Shown here: positions 1 through 7,276 of the stretch, piece after piece | Layout: the number at the start of each line of letters is the position of its first letter | How positions within the stretch are numbered: the first letter of the stretch is position 1 | Assembly (NCBI GenBank): GCA_903958915.1 | Contig: CAJBVC010000706.1 | Location: forward strand, 1 to 13,205 | Source: an uncultured beta proteobacterium | Lineage (GTDB): Bacteria; Pseudomonadota; Gammaproteobacteria; Burkholderiales; Burkholderiaceae_C | Direction: 5' to 3' | DNA: 13,205 nucleotides | The notes under the pieces: generated by a model | The model's database searches: none | Told to the model about the DNA's origin: nothing | The model's input: only the letters and a program-made list of their open reading frames with translations | Program-made: the position numbers and the translations under genes

Positions 1-745
1 AGGCGTTTTGTTGCAATTCCATCTGCTCCGCGCGCATGTCCTCAAACTTGCTGTAGTTGCCACCATACCGTACCAGCTTGGCAGCATCAATGTGCAGCGT
101 GACATCGGTGACCGCGTCCAGAAATTCGCGGTCGTGACTGATGACGATCATCGTGCCTTCGTACTTCTTCAGCCAGGCTTCGAGCCAGACCAGGGCATCG
201 AGGTCCAGGTGGTTGGTCGGTTCGTCCAGCAGCAACAGGTCGCTTGGGCACATCAAGGCGCGGGCCAGTTGCAGACGCATGCGCCAGCCGCCCGAAAAGC
301 TATTGACCGGGTTCTCCAGTTCACTGACCTTGAAACCCAGACCCAGAATCAGGGCCTGCGCCCGGGAAGCCGCGTCGTGTTCGCCGGCATCGTGCAGATC
401 GGAGTAGGCGTGGGCCATGCGGTCGTAATCATCGGTGGCCTCCGCTGCAGCGACTTCCAGGCGCGCGCTCAGCAACACGGTGTCGCCTTCGACCACAAAT
501 TCGGTGGCGCTCTGGTCGGTCTCCGGCATGTCCTGCGCCACCTGTCCCATGCGCCATTGTTGTGGAATGAAGTATTCCCCCGCGTCTTCGTGCAGGTTGC
601 CGTTGAACAGGGCAAACAGCGACGATTTGCCCGCGCCATTGCGCCCGACCAAGCCGACTTTTTCGCCTGGGTTCAGGGTGACGGTGGCACCCTCTAACAA
701 TACCTTCGCTCCACGGCGAAGGGTCACGTTTCTTAGAGTAATCAT
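1..745 (-). CDS. ABC-F family ATPase, YheS-like translation factor (partial, C-terminus beyond left edge)
   Basis: Soluble ABC-F proteins have two ATPase domains and no membrane part; they bind the ribosomal E site and relieve stalled translation. The 248 N-terminal residues visible here include Walker A GRNGAGKS (34-41), the signature FSGGWRMR (150-157), Walker B LLLLDEPTNHLD (170-181, catalytic E175) and the H-switch ISHD (202-205). The ABC-F interdomain linker begins at the window edge; the second ATPase domain is missing only because the window ends. The opening MITLRNVTLRRG and the FIPQQWRMGQVAQ stretch resemble E. coli YheS more than EttA or Uup, from memory. The ATG at 745 has no recognisable Shine-Dalgarno sequence: the preceding bases are ACAACCAACC. 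It overlaps the TGA of a 10-codon ORF (742-774). It lies downstream of prmB on the same strand, separated by a palindromic repeat. The family call is firm; the YheS subgroup is likely. Confidence 0.9.
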   Translation of the reverse strand, partial: MITLRNVTLRRGAKVLLEGATVTLNPGEKVGLVGRNGAGKSSLFALFNGNLHEDAGEYFIPQQWRMGQVAQDMPETDQSATEFVVEGDTVLLSARLEVAAAEATDDYDRMAHAYSDLHDAGEHDAASRAQALILGLGFKVSELENPVNSFSGGWRMRLQLARALMCPSDLLLLDEPTNHLDLDALVWLEAWLKKYEGTMIVISHDREFLDAVTDVTLHIDAAKLVRYGGNYSKFEDMRAEQMELQQNA

Positions 746-774
746 GGTTGGTTGTAGTTATTCTGAATATTCAT
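742..774 (-). other. Possible 10-codon upstream ORF overlapping the ABC-F start codon
   Basis: An ATG at 774 opens a 10-codon reading frame encoding MNIQNNYNQP. Its TGA shares bases with the ABC-F ATG (ATGA, 742-745). The ABC-F start itself lacks a visible Shine-Dalgarno, so translational coupling is conceivable. The short ORF also lacks a clear Shine-Dalgarno. The same frame is open upstream to 1008, but that part only translates the palindromic repeat and has no protein-like features. Function is unproven and the overlap may be chance. Confidence 0.2.
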
Positions 775-820
775 CGGCAAGTACTGTGGAGGCTGGAGCA
801 CGGGATACTGCAAAGCTCCA

Positions 821-1035
821 TGTCCCCCGCCCGCTGTGCGGGCTCCTCCTTGACTTACGCTTTGCAGCAACCCGTACTCCTGCTGCGCTCCGGTCCGCGA
901 AAAAGGGGTCAGAGCCGTCTTCGCTTCGCTGCGCGGATCCGACCCCACTCTCGCTACGCCACCACTCGAGAAGACTGGCGGGCTGGGTGAGTGGCGCAGT
1001 GAGGTCAAGGAGGAGCCCGGAACGGGCGGGGGACA
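821..1035. repeat. Large nearly concentric palindromic element (REPIN-like) between prmB and the ABC-F gene
   Basis: The left arm 821-854 begins TGTCCCCCGCCCG and ends GGGCTCCTCCTTGAC. The right arm 1004-1035 is its reverse complement, with 28 matching bases interrupted by a 4-6 nt mismatch block. The arms flank about 149 nt whose centre holds a second palindrome (905-946). The outer midpoint is at 928 and the inner at 925.5, so the two are nearly concentric. This suits a non-autonomous mobile palindrome of the REP/REPIN type, or a pair of inverted repeats that landed together. On the minus-strand transcript it could fold into a long GC-rich stem and attenuate read-through from prmB into the ABC-F gene. 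The rest of the gap (746-820 and 1036-1048) shows only the short ORF listed separately. Confidence 0.75.
905..946. repeat. REP-like palindrome (GGGGTC...GACCCC)
   Basis: GGGGTCAGAGCCG at 905-917 pairs with CGGATCCGACCCC at 934-946 at 11 of 13 positions, with a GC-rich loop of about 16 nt. The GGGGTCAGAG / GACCCC termini resemble REP sequences that I remember being associated with REP-associated tyrosine transposases (RAYTs) in proteobacteria. No transposase lies in this window, so the copy would have to be moved in trans. Confidence 0.6.
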
Positions 1036-1048
1036 CGAACGGAGTCAC

Positions 1049-1972
1049 TTACCCAGTCCGTCGGGCTTCGGCGAAAACGCACAACGCCTCATGGGTTACA
1101 AGCAAAACATGATCTTCTCCCGCACTGGTTTCAAGCCAGACCACGTCCAACTCTGGAAACGCTGCCTCGAAATGGACGCGCTCGTTGCCAATCTCCAGCA
1201 CCAGCACAGCGTCATCCGCCATATGCCCAGGGGCATCAGCGAAGAGCGAGCGGATGAAATCCATGCCATCGGTACCGCCCGCCAAGGCGAGCGCTGGCTC
1301 TGCGCGGTACTCTGGCGGCAGTTGGGACATGCTTTGCGCGTTGACATACGGTGGATTGCAAAGAATCAGGTCAAAAGGACCGCGCTGCTGCAGTCCTGTC
1401 GACGTGAATCCATCTGACTCGACCAGGGCCACCCGGTCTTGCAGGGCGTATTTCTTCACATTGATGGCAGCAACTTCCAGTGCGTCGGCCGACAGGTCTG
1501 ACCCTGTTACCACCACCTCCGGGTAAACCATCGCCGCAATCACCGCCAGGCTGCCGTTTCCCGTGCACAGGTCCAGCATCTTCGTGGTGTTCTCGTGGAG
1601 CCAGTAGTCCAGCCCACCGTCGACCAGTAGTTCCGCAATCAGCGACCGCGGCACGATCGCGCGCTCATCCACGTAGAACGCCATGCCCTGCAACCAGGCC
1701 TCCCGGGTGAGGTAGGCGGCTGGCTTGCGCGACGTGATGCGTGCTTCCAAAAGTGTAGCTACTTCCGCACACTCCGCGGGCGCTACAGGCGTATTTGCCT
1801 TGGAATCGGGGTTGTCTTCCAGTGATTCCAACGAGGTATCCAGAGGCAAGCCCAGGCGCCACAAAACCAGCCAAGCTGCCTCGTCAAACGCATTGGCAGT
1901 GCCGTGGCCGAAGGACACCTCGGCGTCGGTGAGTTGCTGGGCGCTTGCCTCCACGAGTTCGATGAGGGTCAT
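1049..1972 (-). CDS. prmB: 50S ribosomal protein L3 N5-glutamine methyltransferase PrmB
   Basis: PrmB uses S-adenosylmethionine to methylate a glutamine side chain of ribosomal protein L3. The protein has 307 aa; E. coli PrmB has about 310. Visible features are an N-terminal helical domain with [12 protein letters not shown] (21-32), the PrmB-type stretch [10 protein letters not shown] (84-93), [10 protein letters not shown] (101-110), SAM motif I DLCTGNGS (134-141) and the glutamine-binding NPPY (206-209). The FGHG and PAAYLT stretches favour PrmB over the release-factor methylase PrmC. The ATG at 1972 overlaps the dapE TGA (ATGA), with Shine-Dalgarno AAGGGAG (1978-1984) five bases upstream, so translational coupling to dapE is likely. 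The loop at residues 46-83 is about 8 residues longer than in E. coli and may include a degenerate repeat copy (residues 59-77). Confidence 0.93.
   Translation of the reverse strand: MTLIELVEASAQQLTDAEVSFGHGTANAFDEAAWLVLWRLGLPLDTSLESLEDNPDSKANTPVAPAECAEVATLLEARITSRKPAAYLTREAWLQGMAFYVDERAIVPRSLIAELLVDGGLDYWLHENTTKMLDLCTGNGSLAVIAAMVYPEVVVTGSDLSADALEVAAINVKKYALQDRVALVESDGFTSTGLQQRGPFDLILCNPPYVNAQSMSQLPPEYRAEPALALAGGTDGMDFIRSLFADAPGHMADDAVLVLEIGNERVHFEAAFPELDVVWLETSAGEDHVLLVTHEALCVFAEARRTG
1742..1798 (+). repeat. Possible degenerate copy of a dispersed repeat inside prmB (antisense to the gene)
   Basis: These 57 nt align without gaps to the dapE repeat at 2950-3006, with 34 of 57 identities by hand count. 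The best-conserved parts are the ends (TGCT..., GTAGCT, CGCTACAGGC, TTTGC). Both copies lie in the same orientation and are read in the same frame, giving Ala-x-x-Pro at one end and Ala-Thr-x-x-x-Ala at the other. Against this, residues 64-83 of PrmB align without gaps to native E. coli PrmB sequence, so the similarity could be partly coincidental. Confidence 0.35.
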
Positions 1973-3171
1973 GCGAGCTCCCTTGCGTTCAATAGCTCCA
2001 GGACGCGCCGGTAGACGTTTTTCAGCGGCTCGACGTCGGCGATGTGGATGTACTCGTCGATCTTGTGGATGCTGGCGTTAGGGGGGCCGATCTCGACAAC
2101 TTCCGGGCAAATTTGCGCCAGAAATCGTCCATCGCTGATGCCGCCGGTGGTGGATAGTTCCGTTTGCAGCCCGGTTTCCGCCTGAATGGCTGCGCGCGCC
2201 GCATCGACCAGCGGCCCGGGCGCGGTGAGGAAGGGCATGCCCTGAATGGTCCAGGACAGGTCGTACTCCAACTCATGACGCTCCAGCACACGGGTCAACC
2301 GCTGTTGCAATGACTCAGGGGTGGACTCGGTCGAAAAGCGAAAGTTGAAGTCCACCACCAGGTCGCCTGGAATCACATTGCCGGCGCCGGTGCCCGCATG
2401 GATGTTGCTGACCTGCCAACTCGTAGGCTGGAAGTAGGCGTTGCCGCCATCCCACTCCAGGGTCACCAGCTCGGCCAGTGCAGGCGCCCATCGATGGATC
2501 GGGTTATTGGCCAGATGCGGGTAGGCCACGTGCCCCTGCACGCCCTGAATGCACAACTTGCCACTCATGCTGCCACGGCGGCCGTTCTTGATCATGTCCC
2601 CGGTGCGCGCAACCGCGGTAGGTTCGCCCACGATGCAATAGTCGATGACCTCGCCGCGCGCCTTCAGTGCATCGCACACTACCACCGTGCCGTCCTTCGC
2701 CGGACCTTCTTCGTCGCTGGTCAGCAGCACCGCCACCTGAATGGCAGGCTGTGGGTGTTTCGTGAGGAACTCTTCGATGGCGACCACAAAGGCCGCCAGA
2801 GAGGTCTTCATGTCGCTGGCACCACGCGCATACAGACGGCCGTTGCGGTAGCAGGGCATGAACGGTGCGCTGGCCCAGGCGTGTAACGGGCCGGTCGGGA
2901 CCACATCGGTATGTCCGGCAAACACCACGGTCTTGCGTGGATGCGTGGATGCTATCATATTGGTAGCTGCTTGCGCTTGACGGTCGTGCGTTGTAGGCCG
3001 TTTTGCCCATAAATTGCTGACGCGCTCCCCGACCGGCCCGCTGGCAAGCGATTCGCATTCGAAGCCCAAACGTGCCAATCGCTCAGCGATGATGTTTTGA
3101 CAGCCAGCATCAAGCGGTGTGACCGATGGGCAGGCGAGCAGTTGTTCGGCCAACCGCAAAGTGGCGCTCAC
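1969..3171 (-). CDS. dapE: Succinyl-diaminopimelate desuccinylase DapE (with extra in-frame segment)
   Basis: This M20-family dinuclear zinc hydrolase splits N-succinyl-LL-2,6-diaminopimelate into succinate and LL-diaminopimelate, for lysine and peptidoglycan. Expected metal ligands are present: H87 in FAGHTDVV, bridging D120 in GASDMK, E155 next to catalytic E154 in TSDEE, E183 in VGEP and H369 in SIHK. The dimerisation-domain stretch [11 protein letters not shown] (210-220) and GAGNVIPG (262-269) are also typical. The protein has 400 aa against about 375 in E. coli. Most of the excess lies between W55 and the strand leading to H87, where residues 56-74 are encoded by a repeat-like 57-nt stretch. 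The start is GTG at 3171: it gives the usual DapE N-terminus, and a weak AGGCGG lies upstream. It lies 37 nt after pilU and overlaps prmB by 4 nt. Confidence 0.96.
   Translation of the reverse strand: MSATLRLAEQLLACPSVTPLDAGCQNIIAERLARLGFECESLASGPVGERVSNLWAKRPTTHDRQAQAATNMIASTHPRKTVVFAGHTDVVPTGPLHAWASAPFMPCYRNGRLYARGASDMKTSLAAFVVAIEEFLTKHPQPAIQVAVLLTSDEEGPAKDGTVVVCDALKARGEVIDYCIVGEPTAVARTGDMIKNGRRGSMSGKLCIQGVQGHVAYPHLANNPIHRWAPALAELVTLEWDGGNAYFQPTSWQVSNIHAGTGAGNVIPGDLVVDFNFRFSTESTPESLQQRLTRVLERHELEYDLSWTIQGMPFLTAPGPLVDAARAAIQAETGLQTELSTTGGISDGRFLAQICPEVVEIGPPNASIHKIDEYIHIADVEPLKNVYRRVLELLNARELA
2950..3006 (+). repeat. Dispersed repeat inserted in frame in dapE (antisense to the gene)
   Basis: Read on the plus strand the stretch begins TGCTATCATATTGGTAGCTG, continues with CTTGCGCTTGA and ends TTGTAGGCCGTTTTGC. 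This strongly resembles a short repeat I remember scattered through Comamonadaceae genomes (GCTATCAAAATAGTAGCTGC ... CGCTAGAGGCC). It spans 19 codons of DapE (residues 56-74, [19 protein letters not shown]). E. coli DapE, recalled from memory, has about 18 fewer residues between the tryptophan and the metal-binding strand, so the repeat nearly accounts for the difference. The local sequence is lower in GC than the flanking dapE. Confidence 0.65.
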
Positions 3172-3208
3172 AGAGCCGCCTTCACGCCAACCCGCAGAAA
3201 GAAAACCA

Positions 3209-4390
3209 TCAGTGCTTGACGTCCAGCGTGATTTCGGTAAAGGATGCCTCTTCGGGCTCGTCGTCAGCCACCTCTGCGGGTTTGGCCGCCTTGACGAAAT
3301 CGTTTTGCATGCGCCACATCAGGTTGGTCGGCGAGTCGGCATGGGCTAGGCCCTCTTTGCGGTCCACCATCCCCTCCACAATCAGGCGTGCGATATCGTG
3401 TTCGAACGACTGCGAACCTTCGGCCATGGCCTTTTCCATGGCTTCCTTGATGGAGGAGAAGTCGCCTTTTTCAATCAGCTCGGAAATCAGCTTGGTGTTG
3501 AGCATGATTTCCATGGCCGGCACGCGCGAGCCGGTGGTGGTGCGCAGCAGGCGCTGGGATACCACGGCTTTCAATGCGGCCGCCAGATCGCCGAGCATGG
3601 TCTGGCGCACCTCTACCGGGTAGAAGCTCAGAATCCGGTTCAGCGCCTGGTAACTGTTGTTGGCATGCATGGTGGCCAGGCAAAGGTGCCCCGACTGGGC
3701 GTAAGCAATCGCCGCAGACATGGTTTCACGGTCGCGAATTTCACCGATCAGGATCACATCGGGTGCCTGCCGCAGTGCATTCTTGAGCGCCATGGCGAGT
3801 GACTTGGTGTCACTGCCAATCTCACGCTGGTTAACCACCGATTTCTTGTTCTTGAACAAGAACTCGACCGGGTCTTCGATCGTCAGGATGTGCCCGGACG
3901 CGTTCTCATTGCGATAGTCAATCATGGAGGCCAGTGTCGTGCTTTTGCCGGCACCTGTTGCCCCCACCATGAGTAGCAGGCCACGCTTTTCCATGATCAG
4001 TTCGCCCAGCATCATTGGCACCGACAGCGTGGCCAGCGGCGGTACATCCACCGCGATGAACCGGATGACGGCCGCAATGGATCCACGCTGGCGCATGGCG
4101 CTGACGCGAAAACGACCGACCCCGGCAATCCCGATGCCCATATTGAGTTCGCTTTCGGCCTCCAGTTCCGCCATGCGTTCGGCGGGAAGTACCTCGGCCA
4201 GCAGATTGCGGGGCGCATCGACCGGCAGTGTCTGACTGTTGATCGGAACACACTGACCGTTAATACGAATGAGTGCAGGGGAATGGGCAGACAGGTAGAC
4301 GTCCGAGGCCTTCTTGTCCGCCATCAGGCGAAGAATGCGCTCCATCGTTCCGGACGGAGCCGGCGCTGCGGGCGTGCTGGTGGTGGCCAT
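3209..4390 (-). CDS. pilU: Type IV pilus retraction ATPase PilU
   Basis: PilU is a hexameric secretion-superfamily ATPase that works with PilT at the inner membrane to retract type IV pili in twitching motility and DNA uptake. The 393-aa protein shows the N-terminal PAS-like domain ([19 protein letters not shown], 27-45), Walker A GATGAGKS (143-150), the Asp box [10 protein letters not shown] (168-177), Walker [11 protein letters not shown] with catalytic E217 (211-220) and the His box [11 protein letters not shown] (235-245). The C-terminal part with [18 protein letters not shown] and an acidic tail favours PilU over PilT. The ATG at 4390 is supported by Shine-Dalgarno GAGGGG (4396-4401) five bases upstream. 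The gene sits 32 nt after dapD and 37 nt before dapE in the same direction, so it probably shares their transcript. No other pilus gene is in the window. Confidence 0.93.
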   Translation of the reverse strand: MATTSTPAAPAPSGTMERILRLMADKKASDVYLSAHSPALIRINGQCVPINSQTLPVDAPRNLLAEVLPAERMAELEAESELNMGIGIAGVGRFRVSAMRQRGSIAAVIRFIAVDVPPLATLSVPMMLGELIMEKRGLLLMVGATGAGKSTTLASMIDYRNENASGHILTIEDPVEFLFKNKKSVVNQREIGSDTKSLAMALKNALRQAPDVILIGEIRDRETMSAAIAYAQSGHLCLATMHANNSYQALNRILSFYPVEVRQTMLGDLAAALKAVVSQRLLRTTTGSRVPAMEIMLNTKLISELIEKGDFSSIKEAMEKAMAEGSQSFEHDIARLIVEGMVDRKEGLAHADSPTNLMWRMQNDFVKAAKPAEVADDEPEEASFTEITLDVKH

Positions 4391-4422
4391 GGATTCCCCT
4401 CGGTGTGTGCTGGTTAAATGAA

Positions 4423-5244
4423 TCAGTCGCGCAGCAAATCATTGAGCGAGGTTTTGGCGCGCGTCTGGGCGTCCACCCGCTTCACGATGACAGCGCAGTA
4501 CAAGCTGTACTTGCCATCGGCACTGGGCAAATTGCCCGATACCACCACCGAGCCTGCCGGCACCCGGCCATAAGTCACAGTACCGGTCGCACGGTCGTAA
4601 ATCTTGGTGCTTTGGCCAATGTAAACCCCCATGGAGATCACCGAGTTTTCTTCGATGATGACGCCCTCTACCACTTCGGAGCGCGCACCGATGAAGCAAT
4701 TGTCTTCAATGATGGTGGGGCCGGCCTGCATGGGTTCCAGGACCCCGCCGATGCCCACGCCACCGCTTAAGTGCACGTTCTTGCCGATCTGGGCGCAAGA
4801 GCCCACGGTGGCCCAAGTGTCGACCATGGTGCCTTCGTCCACGTAGGCACCGATGTTGACGTAAGACGGCATCAGCACCACGTTCTTGCCGACAAAGCTG
4901 CCGCGCCGCGCCACCGCAGGTGGCACCACACGCACGCCAGTGGCTTTCATCTCTTCGGGGGTCAGATCGGCAAATTTGGTGGGCACCTTGTCGTAGAAGC
5001 TCAGATCTCCGGCACGCATCACGGCGTTGTCTGTCAGTCGAAAACTCAGCAACACGGCCTTCTTGATCCATTGGTGTGTGGTCCATTGGCCAACACCGTC
5101 GCGCGTGGCGACGCGCAAACGCCCGGTGTTGAGATCCGAAATCACATGCTCCACTGCCTCGCGAATTTCGTGGCTGTTGACTGCTGTAAGAGACGCACGG
5201 CCCTCCCAGGCGAGTTCAATGATCTGTTGCAGTTGTTGGGTCAT
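4423..5244 (-). CDS. dapD: 2,3,4,5-tetrahydropyridine-2,6-dicarboxylate N-succinyltransferase DapD
   Basis: DapD transfers succinyl from succinyl-CoA to tetrahydrodipicolinate, the committed step of the succinylase branch of diaminopimelate synthesis. It is a trimeric left-handed beta-helix enzyme. The protein has 273 aa, against 274 in E. coli, with an N-terminal helical domain (1-100) and hexapeptide repeats from about residue 105 to 215 (for example [33 protein letters not shown]). D142 in [15 protein letters not shown] and E190 in GARSEVVEG correspond to the known catalytic acidic residues of the family. The ATG at 5244 has Shine-Dalgarno AGGAAAG (5251-5257) six bases upstream. It follows dapC by 55 nt on the same strand. 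Confidence 0.97.
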   Translation of the reverse strand: MTQQLQQIIELAWEGRASLTAVNSHEIREAVEHVISDLNTGRLRVATRDGVGQWTTHQWIKKAVLLSFRLTDNAVMRAGDLSFYDKVPTKFADLTPEEMKATGVRVVPPAVARRGSFVGKNVVLMPSYVNIGAYVDEGTMVDTWATVGSCAQIGKNVHLSGGVGIGGVLEPMQAGPTIIEDNCFIGARSEVVEGVIIEENSVISMGVYIGQSTKIYDRATGTVTYGRVPAGSVVVSGNLPSADGKYSLYCAVIVKRVDAQTRAKTSLNDLLRD

Positions 5245-5299
5245 GTTGGACTTTCCTGTGTCAATGGAGGGGTGGGCCGATAGGCTACCGGGAAGCTGT

Positions 5300-6514
5300 T
5301 CACTTTCGGGATCTCACGAACTCTGCAATGCGCTGTGCCGCCTCCACGCACTCCTGCGTCTCAGCCACCAGTGCCATGCGAATCCGCTCGGCACCGGGAT
5401 TGTGTCCACGCGCTTCGCGGGCCAAAAAACTGCCAGGTAAAACGGTGACATTGTATTGAGCCAGCAGGTCGCGCGCGAACTCGGTGTCACTGCCTTGCAC
5501 TTTTGCCCACAAATAGAAGCTGGCGTCGGGCAGGGCGACGTCGAGGTGGGGCTGCAGAATGGGCATGACCTGGGCAAACTTGGCCCGGTACTGCGCGCGG
5601 TTGTCGATCACATGCTGCTCGTCATCCCAGGCGGCAATGCTGGCGCGTTGCACCACCAGGCTCATGGCGCTGCCGTGGTAGGTGCGGTAGAGCAAAAACT
5701 GCTTGATCAGGGCTGCGTCGCCGGCACAAAAACCGCTGCGCATGCCGGGCACATTGCTGCGCTTGGACAGACTGGTCAGCGCAATGAGGTTCCTGAAGTC
5801 ACTTCGCCCCAGTCTGGCCGCAGCCTCCAGACCACCCAGCGGCGGCTCATCGCGGAAGTAAATTTCGCTGTAGCATTCATCGGAAGCGATCACAAAGCCG
5901 TGGCGGTCGCTCAATGCAAAGAGTTTCTCCCATTCGTCCAGCGGCATGACGGCACCGGCCGGGTTGCCAGGCGAACAGACGAAAAGCAGTTGTGTCTGCG
6001 CCCAGACGCTGTCTGGCACGCTGTCCCAGTCCTGAGCGAAATTACGTTGCGCGTCAGAATGCACGAAATACGGCTCGGCACCGGCCAAATACGCTGCGCC
6101 CTCGTAAATTTGGTAGAACGGGTTCGGGCACACCACCCGCACCGGCTGCTCCGGGCTGGCGTTCGATACATCCACTACCGTCTGAGCCAGGGCGAAAAGC
6201 GCTTCCCGCGAGCCATTGACGGGCAGGATTTGGGTCGAGACGTCCAGGCTCAATCCATACCGGCGGAGCAACCAACCCGCGATGGACATGCGTAGACTCG
6301 CATCTCCCGTAGTGGCCGGATAGACATTGAGGCCACCAGATTTGGCCAGAATGGCGTCGCAGTAGGCATCTTTCACCAGCGCCGGGGTTGCGTGGCGCGG
6401 TTCGCCAATTCCCAGGCTGATGGGCGTGTAAGCCGGATTCGGGACGACGGCAGCAAACAATTGGCGCAAGCGTTCAAACGGGTAAGCCTGCAACTTCGAC
6501 AAATTCGGGTTCAT
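5300..6514 (-). CDS. dapC: Succinyldiaminopimelate transaminase DapC
   Basis: This PLP-dependent class I/II aminotransferase converts N-succinyl-2-amino-6-oxopimelate to N-succinyl-LL-diaminopimelate using glutamate. It sits biochemically between DapD and DapE, which are encoded downstream. The 404-aa protein shows the start typical of betaproteobacterial DapC ([16 protein letters not shown], 5-20), [10 protein letters not shown] (35-44), CSPGNPAG with N184 (180-187), [11 protein letters not shown] with cofactor-binding D212 (210-220), the Schiff-base lysine K251 in [15 protein letters not shown] and the carboxylate-binding arginine near R379 (RIRMAL). The ATG at 6514 is chosen for the family-like N-terminus; no strong Shine-Dalgarno precedes it. 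It is the first gene of the leftward cluster, 54 nt from the divergent hpt-like gene. The promoter must lie in that gap or inside the hpt-like gene. Confidence 0.95.
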   Translation of the reverse strand: MNPNLSKLQAYPFERLRQLFAAVVPNPAYTPISLGIGEPRHATPALVKDAYCDAILAKSGGLNVYPATTGDASLRMSIAGWLLRRYGLSLDVSTQILPVNGSREALFALAQTVVDVSNASPEQPVRVVCPNPFYQIYEGAAYLAGAEPYFVHSDAQRNFAQDWDSVPDSVWAQTQLLFVCSPGNPAGAVMPLDEWEKLFALSDRHGFVIASDECYSEIYFRDEPPLGGLEAAARLGRSDFRNLIALTSLSKRSNVPGMRSGFCAGDAALIKQFLLYRTYHGSAMSLVVQRASIAAWDDEQHVIDNRAQYRAKFAQVMPILQPHLDVALPDASFYLWAKVQGSDTEFARDLLAQYNVTVLPGSFLAREARGHNPGAERIRMALVAETQECVEAAQRIAEFVRSRK

Positions 6515-6568
6515 GGGGCGGCATTATCCCTCTCGTAGCGGCTAAACTTATTCCCAAAGGAGTTATCG
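6515..6568. promoter_or_regulatory. Divergent intergenic region between dapC and the Hpt gene
   Basis: Only 54 nt separate two divergent start codons, so promoter elements of both genes probably overlap here or extend into the coding sequences. The minus strand holds a -10-like GATAAT close to the dapC ATG, but I cannot pair it with a -35 box at normal spacing. The plus strand holds Shine-Dalgarno AAAGGAG (6556-6562) six bases before the Hpt ATG. The region is regulatory by position only. Confidence 0.5.
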
Positions 6569-6943
6569 ATGTCACCAACGCCTTCGCCGGATTCGTCCTT
6601 CGTGCACTTGAACATAGCCCAGTCTCTGGCAAATGTCGGGGATGCATCGGCCCTGCACGAGATGCTGGTCATGCTGCACGATGTCTTGAGCAAAGACACA
6701 CCTCAAATCGCCCAGCATATGCAAGAGCGCGATTTCCCGGCCGCGCAGCACCTGCTGCATGCTCTCAAAGGCTGCATTCCAATTTTTTGTACACCAACCT
6801 TGTGCGATGAATTGATTGCGGTCGAGTTGCTGAGCAAGTCACCTGCGCCCGAGGCATCGGCTAGCGCGTATGTTTCCTTGCGGCCGAAGCTGGAGGCACT
6901 GCAACTCGAAATCGTGGCGCATTTGCACTATTCAGGTGCATAG
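6569..6943 (+). CDS. Hpt-domain phosphotransfer protein
   Basis: A 124-aa protein whose centre carries the histidine phosphotransfer motif HALKG, with H64 as the predicted phosphorylated histidine. The surrounding helical pattern (residues 15-55, 57-75, 78-90, 100-120) fits the four-helix Hpt bundle. Such proteins shuttle phosphoryl groups between response-regulator receiver domains in the cytoplasm. The residues after the motif are unusual: CIPIFC (69-74), where many Hpt proteins have a small residue such as Ser or Ala. The start is secure because AAAGGAG lies six bases before the ATG at 6569. A receiver-domain gene lies 333 nt downstream on the same strand and may be its partner; no sensor kinase is in view. 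The family call rests on the motif and helix pattern only. Confidence 0.75.
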   Translation: MSPTPSPDSSFVHLNIAQSLANVGDASALHEMLVMLHDVLSKDTPQIAQHMQERDFPAAQHLLHALKGCIPIFCTPTLCDELIAVELLSKSPAPEASASAYVSLRPKLEALQLEIVAHLHYSGA

Positions 6944-6955
6944 GAATCGGTTGCC

Positions 6956-7102
6956 CTATTTTTTGGGCTTGCTGGTTTTCTTTTCGGCAACGGACGGTTC
7001 GACAGGTTTTTCCTGATCACCCAGAACCCGTGTCAACGGGCAGATCTTGAAAGCGGGGCACTTGGCGCATCCGGCAACGACAGCGATTGGGCAGAGGGTC
7101 AT
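6956..7102 (-). CDS. Small four-cysteine protein (48 aa), function unknown
   Basis: A 48-aa ORF on the strand opposite its neighbours. It starts MTLCPIAVVAGCAKCPAFKI, continues CPLTRVLGD and ends in a Lys/Pro-rich tail (TSKPKK). Cysteines at 4, 12, 15 and 21 (C-x7-C-x2-C-x5-C), three of them followed by proline, could bind a metal ion or iron-sulphur cluster; this is inference. The pattern of cysteine-rich N-terminus and basic Ala/Lys/Pro tail looks like real protein rather than a shadow frame. Its stop at 6956-6958 is 12 nt from the convergent Hpt stop. The Shine-Dalgarno is weak (AAGATATCCACC before the ATG). I have a vague memory of similar small hypothetical proteins in Burkholderiales but cannot name a family. 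Confidence 0.55.
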   Translation of the reverse strand: MTLCPIAVVAGCAKCPAFKICPLTRVLGDQEKPVEPSVAEKKTSKPKK

Positions 7103-7265
7103 GGTGGATATCTTGGTTGGTAAATGCAACCAGTATGCGCTATCCGGGGTTCAGCAGGATGGTTTTGCGGGGACACTTGGCAATTCGTAATAGACTCAGC
7201 AGCAGGGTCCACATGCTGTCAATGGGTTGGCAGAGGAGTGTGGAAGTGTGAATACCTACAGGCAT

Positions 7266-7269
7266 GGAG
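7266..7269 (+). promoter_or_regulatory. Shine-Dalgarno that fixes the response-regulator start
   Basis: GGAG lies seven bases before the ATG at 7277, the standard spacing. No comparable site precedes the in-frame upstream ATG at 7124. Confidence 0.6.
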
Positions 7270-7276
7270 TCTTCCA

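Noticed and set aside
8..697. 229-codon plus-strand ORF at the left edge
   Set aside because: It is antisense to the clear ABC-F coding sequence, whose Walker A, signature and Walker B motifs are all intact.
742..1008. 88-codon minus-strand ORF upstream of the ABC-F gene
   Set aside because: Most of it is a translation of the palindromic repeat and shows no protein-like features; only the last 10 codons are kept as a possible leader ORF.
1049..1972. prmB read as the release-factor methyltransferase prmC/hemK
   Set aside because: The [14 protein letters not shown] and [10 protein letters not shown] stretches match PrmB, and the NPPY motif is shared by both.
6944..6975. Terminator after the Hpt gene, suggested by a T-rich run
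   Set aside because: The TTTTTT run belongs to the Lys codons of the 48-aa minus-strand ORF, and no stem precedes it.
7165..7193. TTGCGG - 17 nt - TAATAG as a sigma70 promoter for the response regulator
   Set aside because: The -10 box matches the consensus at only about three of six positions, too weak to annotate.
7124..7276. Longer response-regulator start at 7124 adding 51 residues
   Set aside because: The extra residues do not resemble receiver sequence, and a well-spaced GGAG precedes the ATG at 7277.
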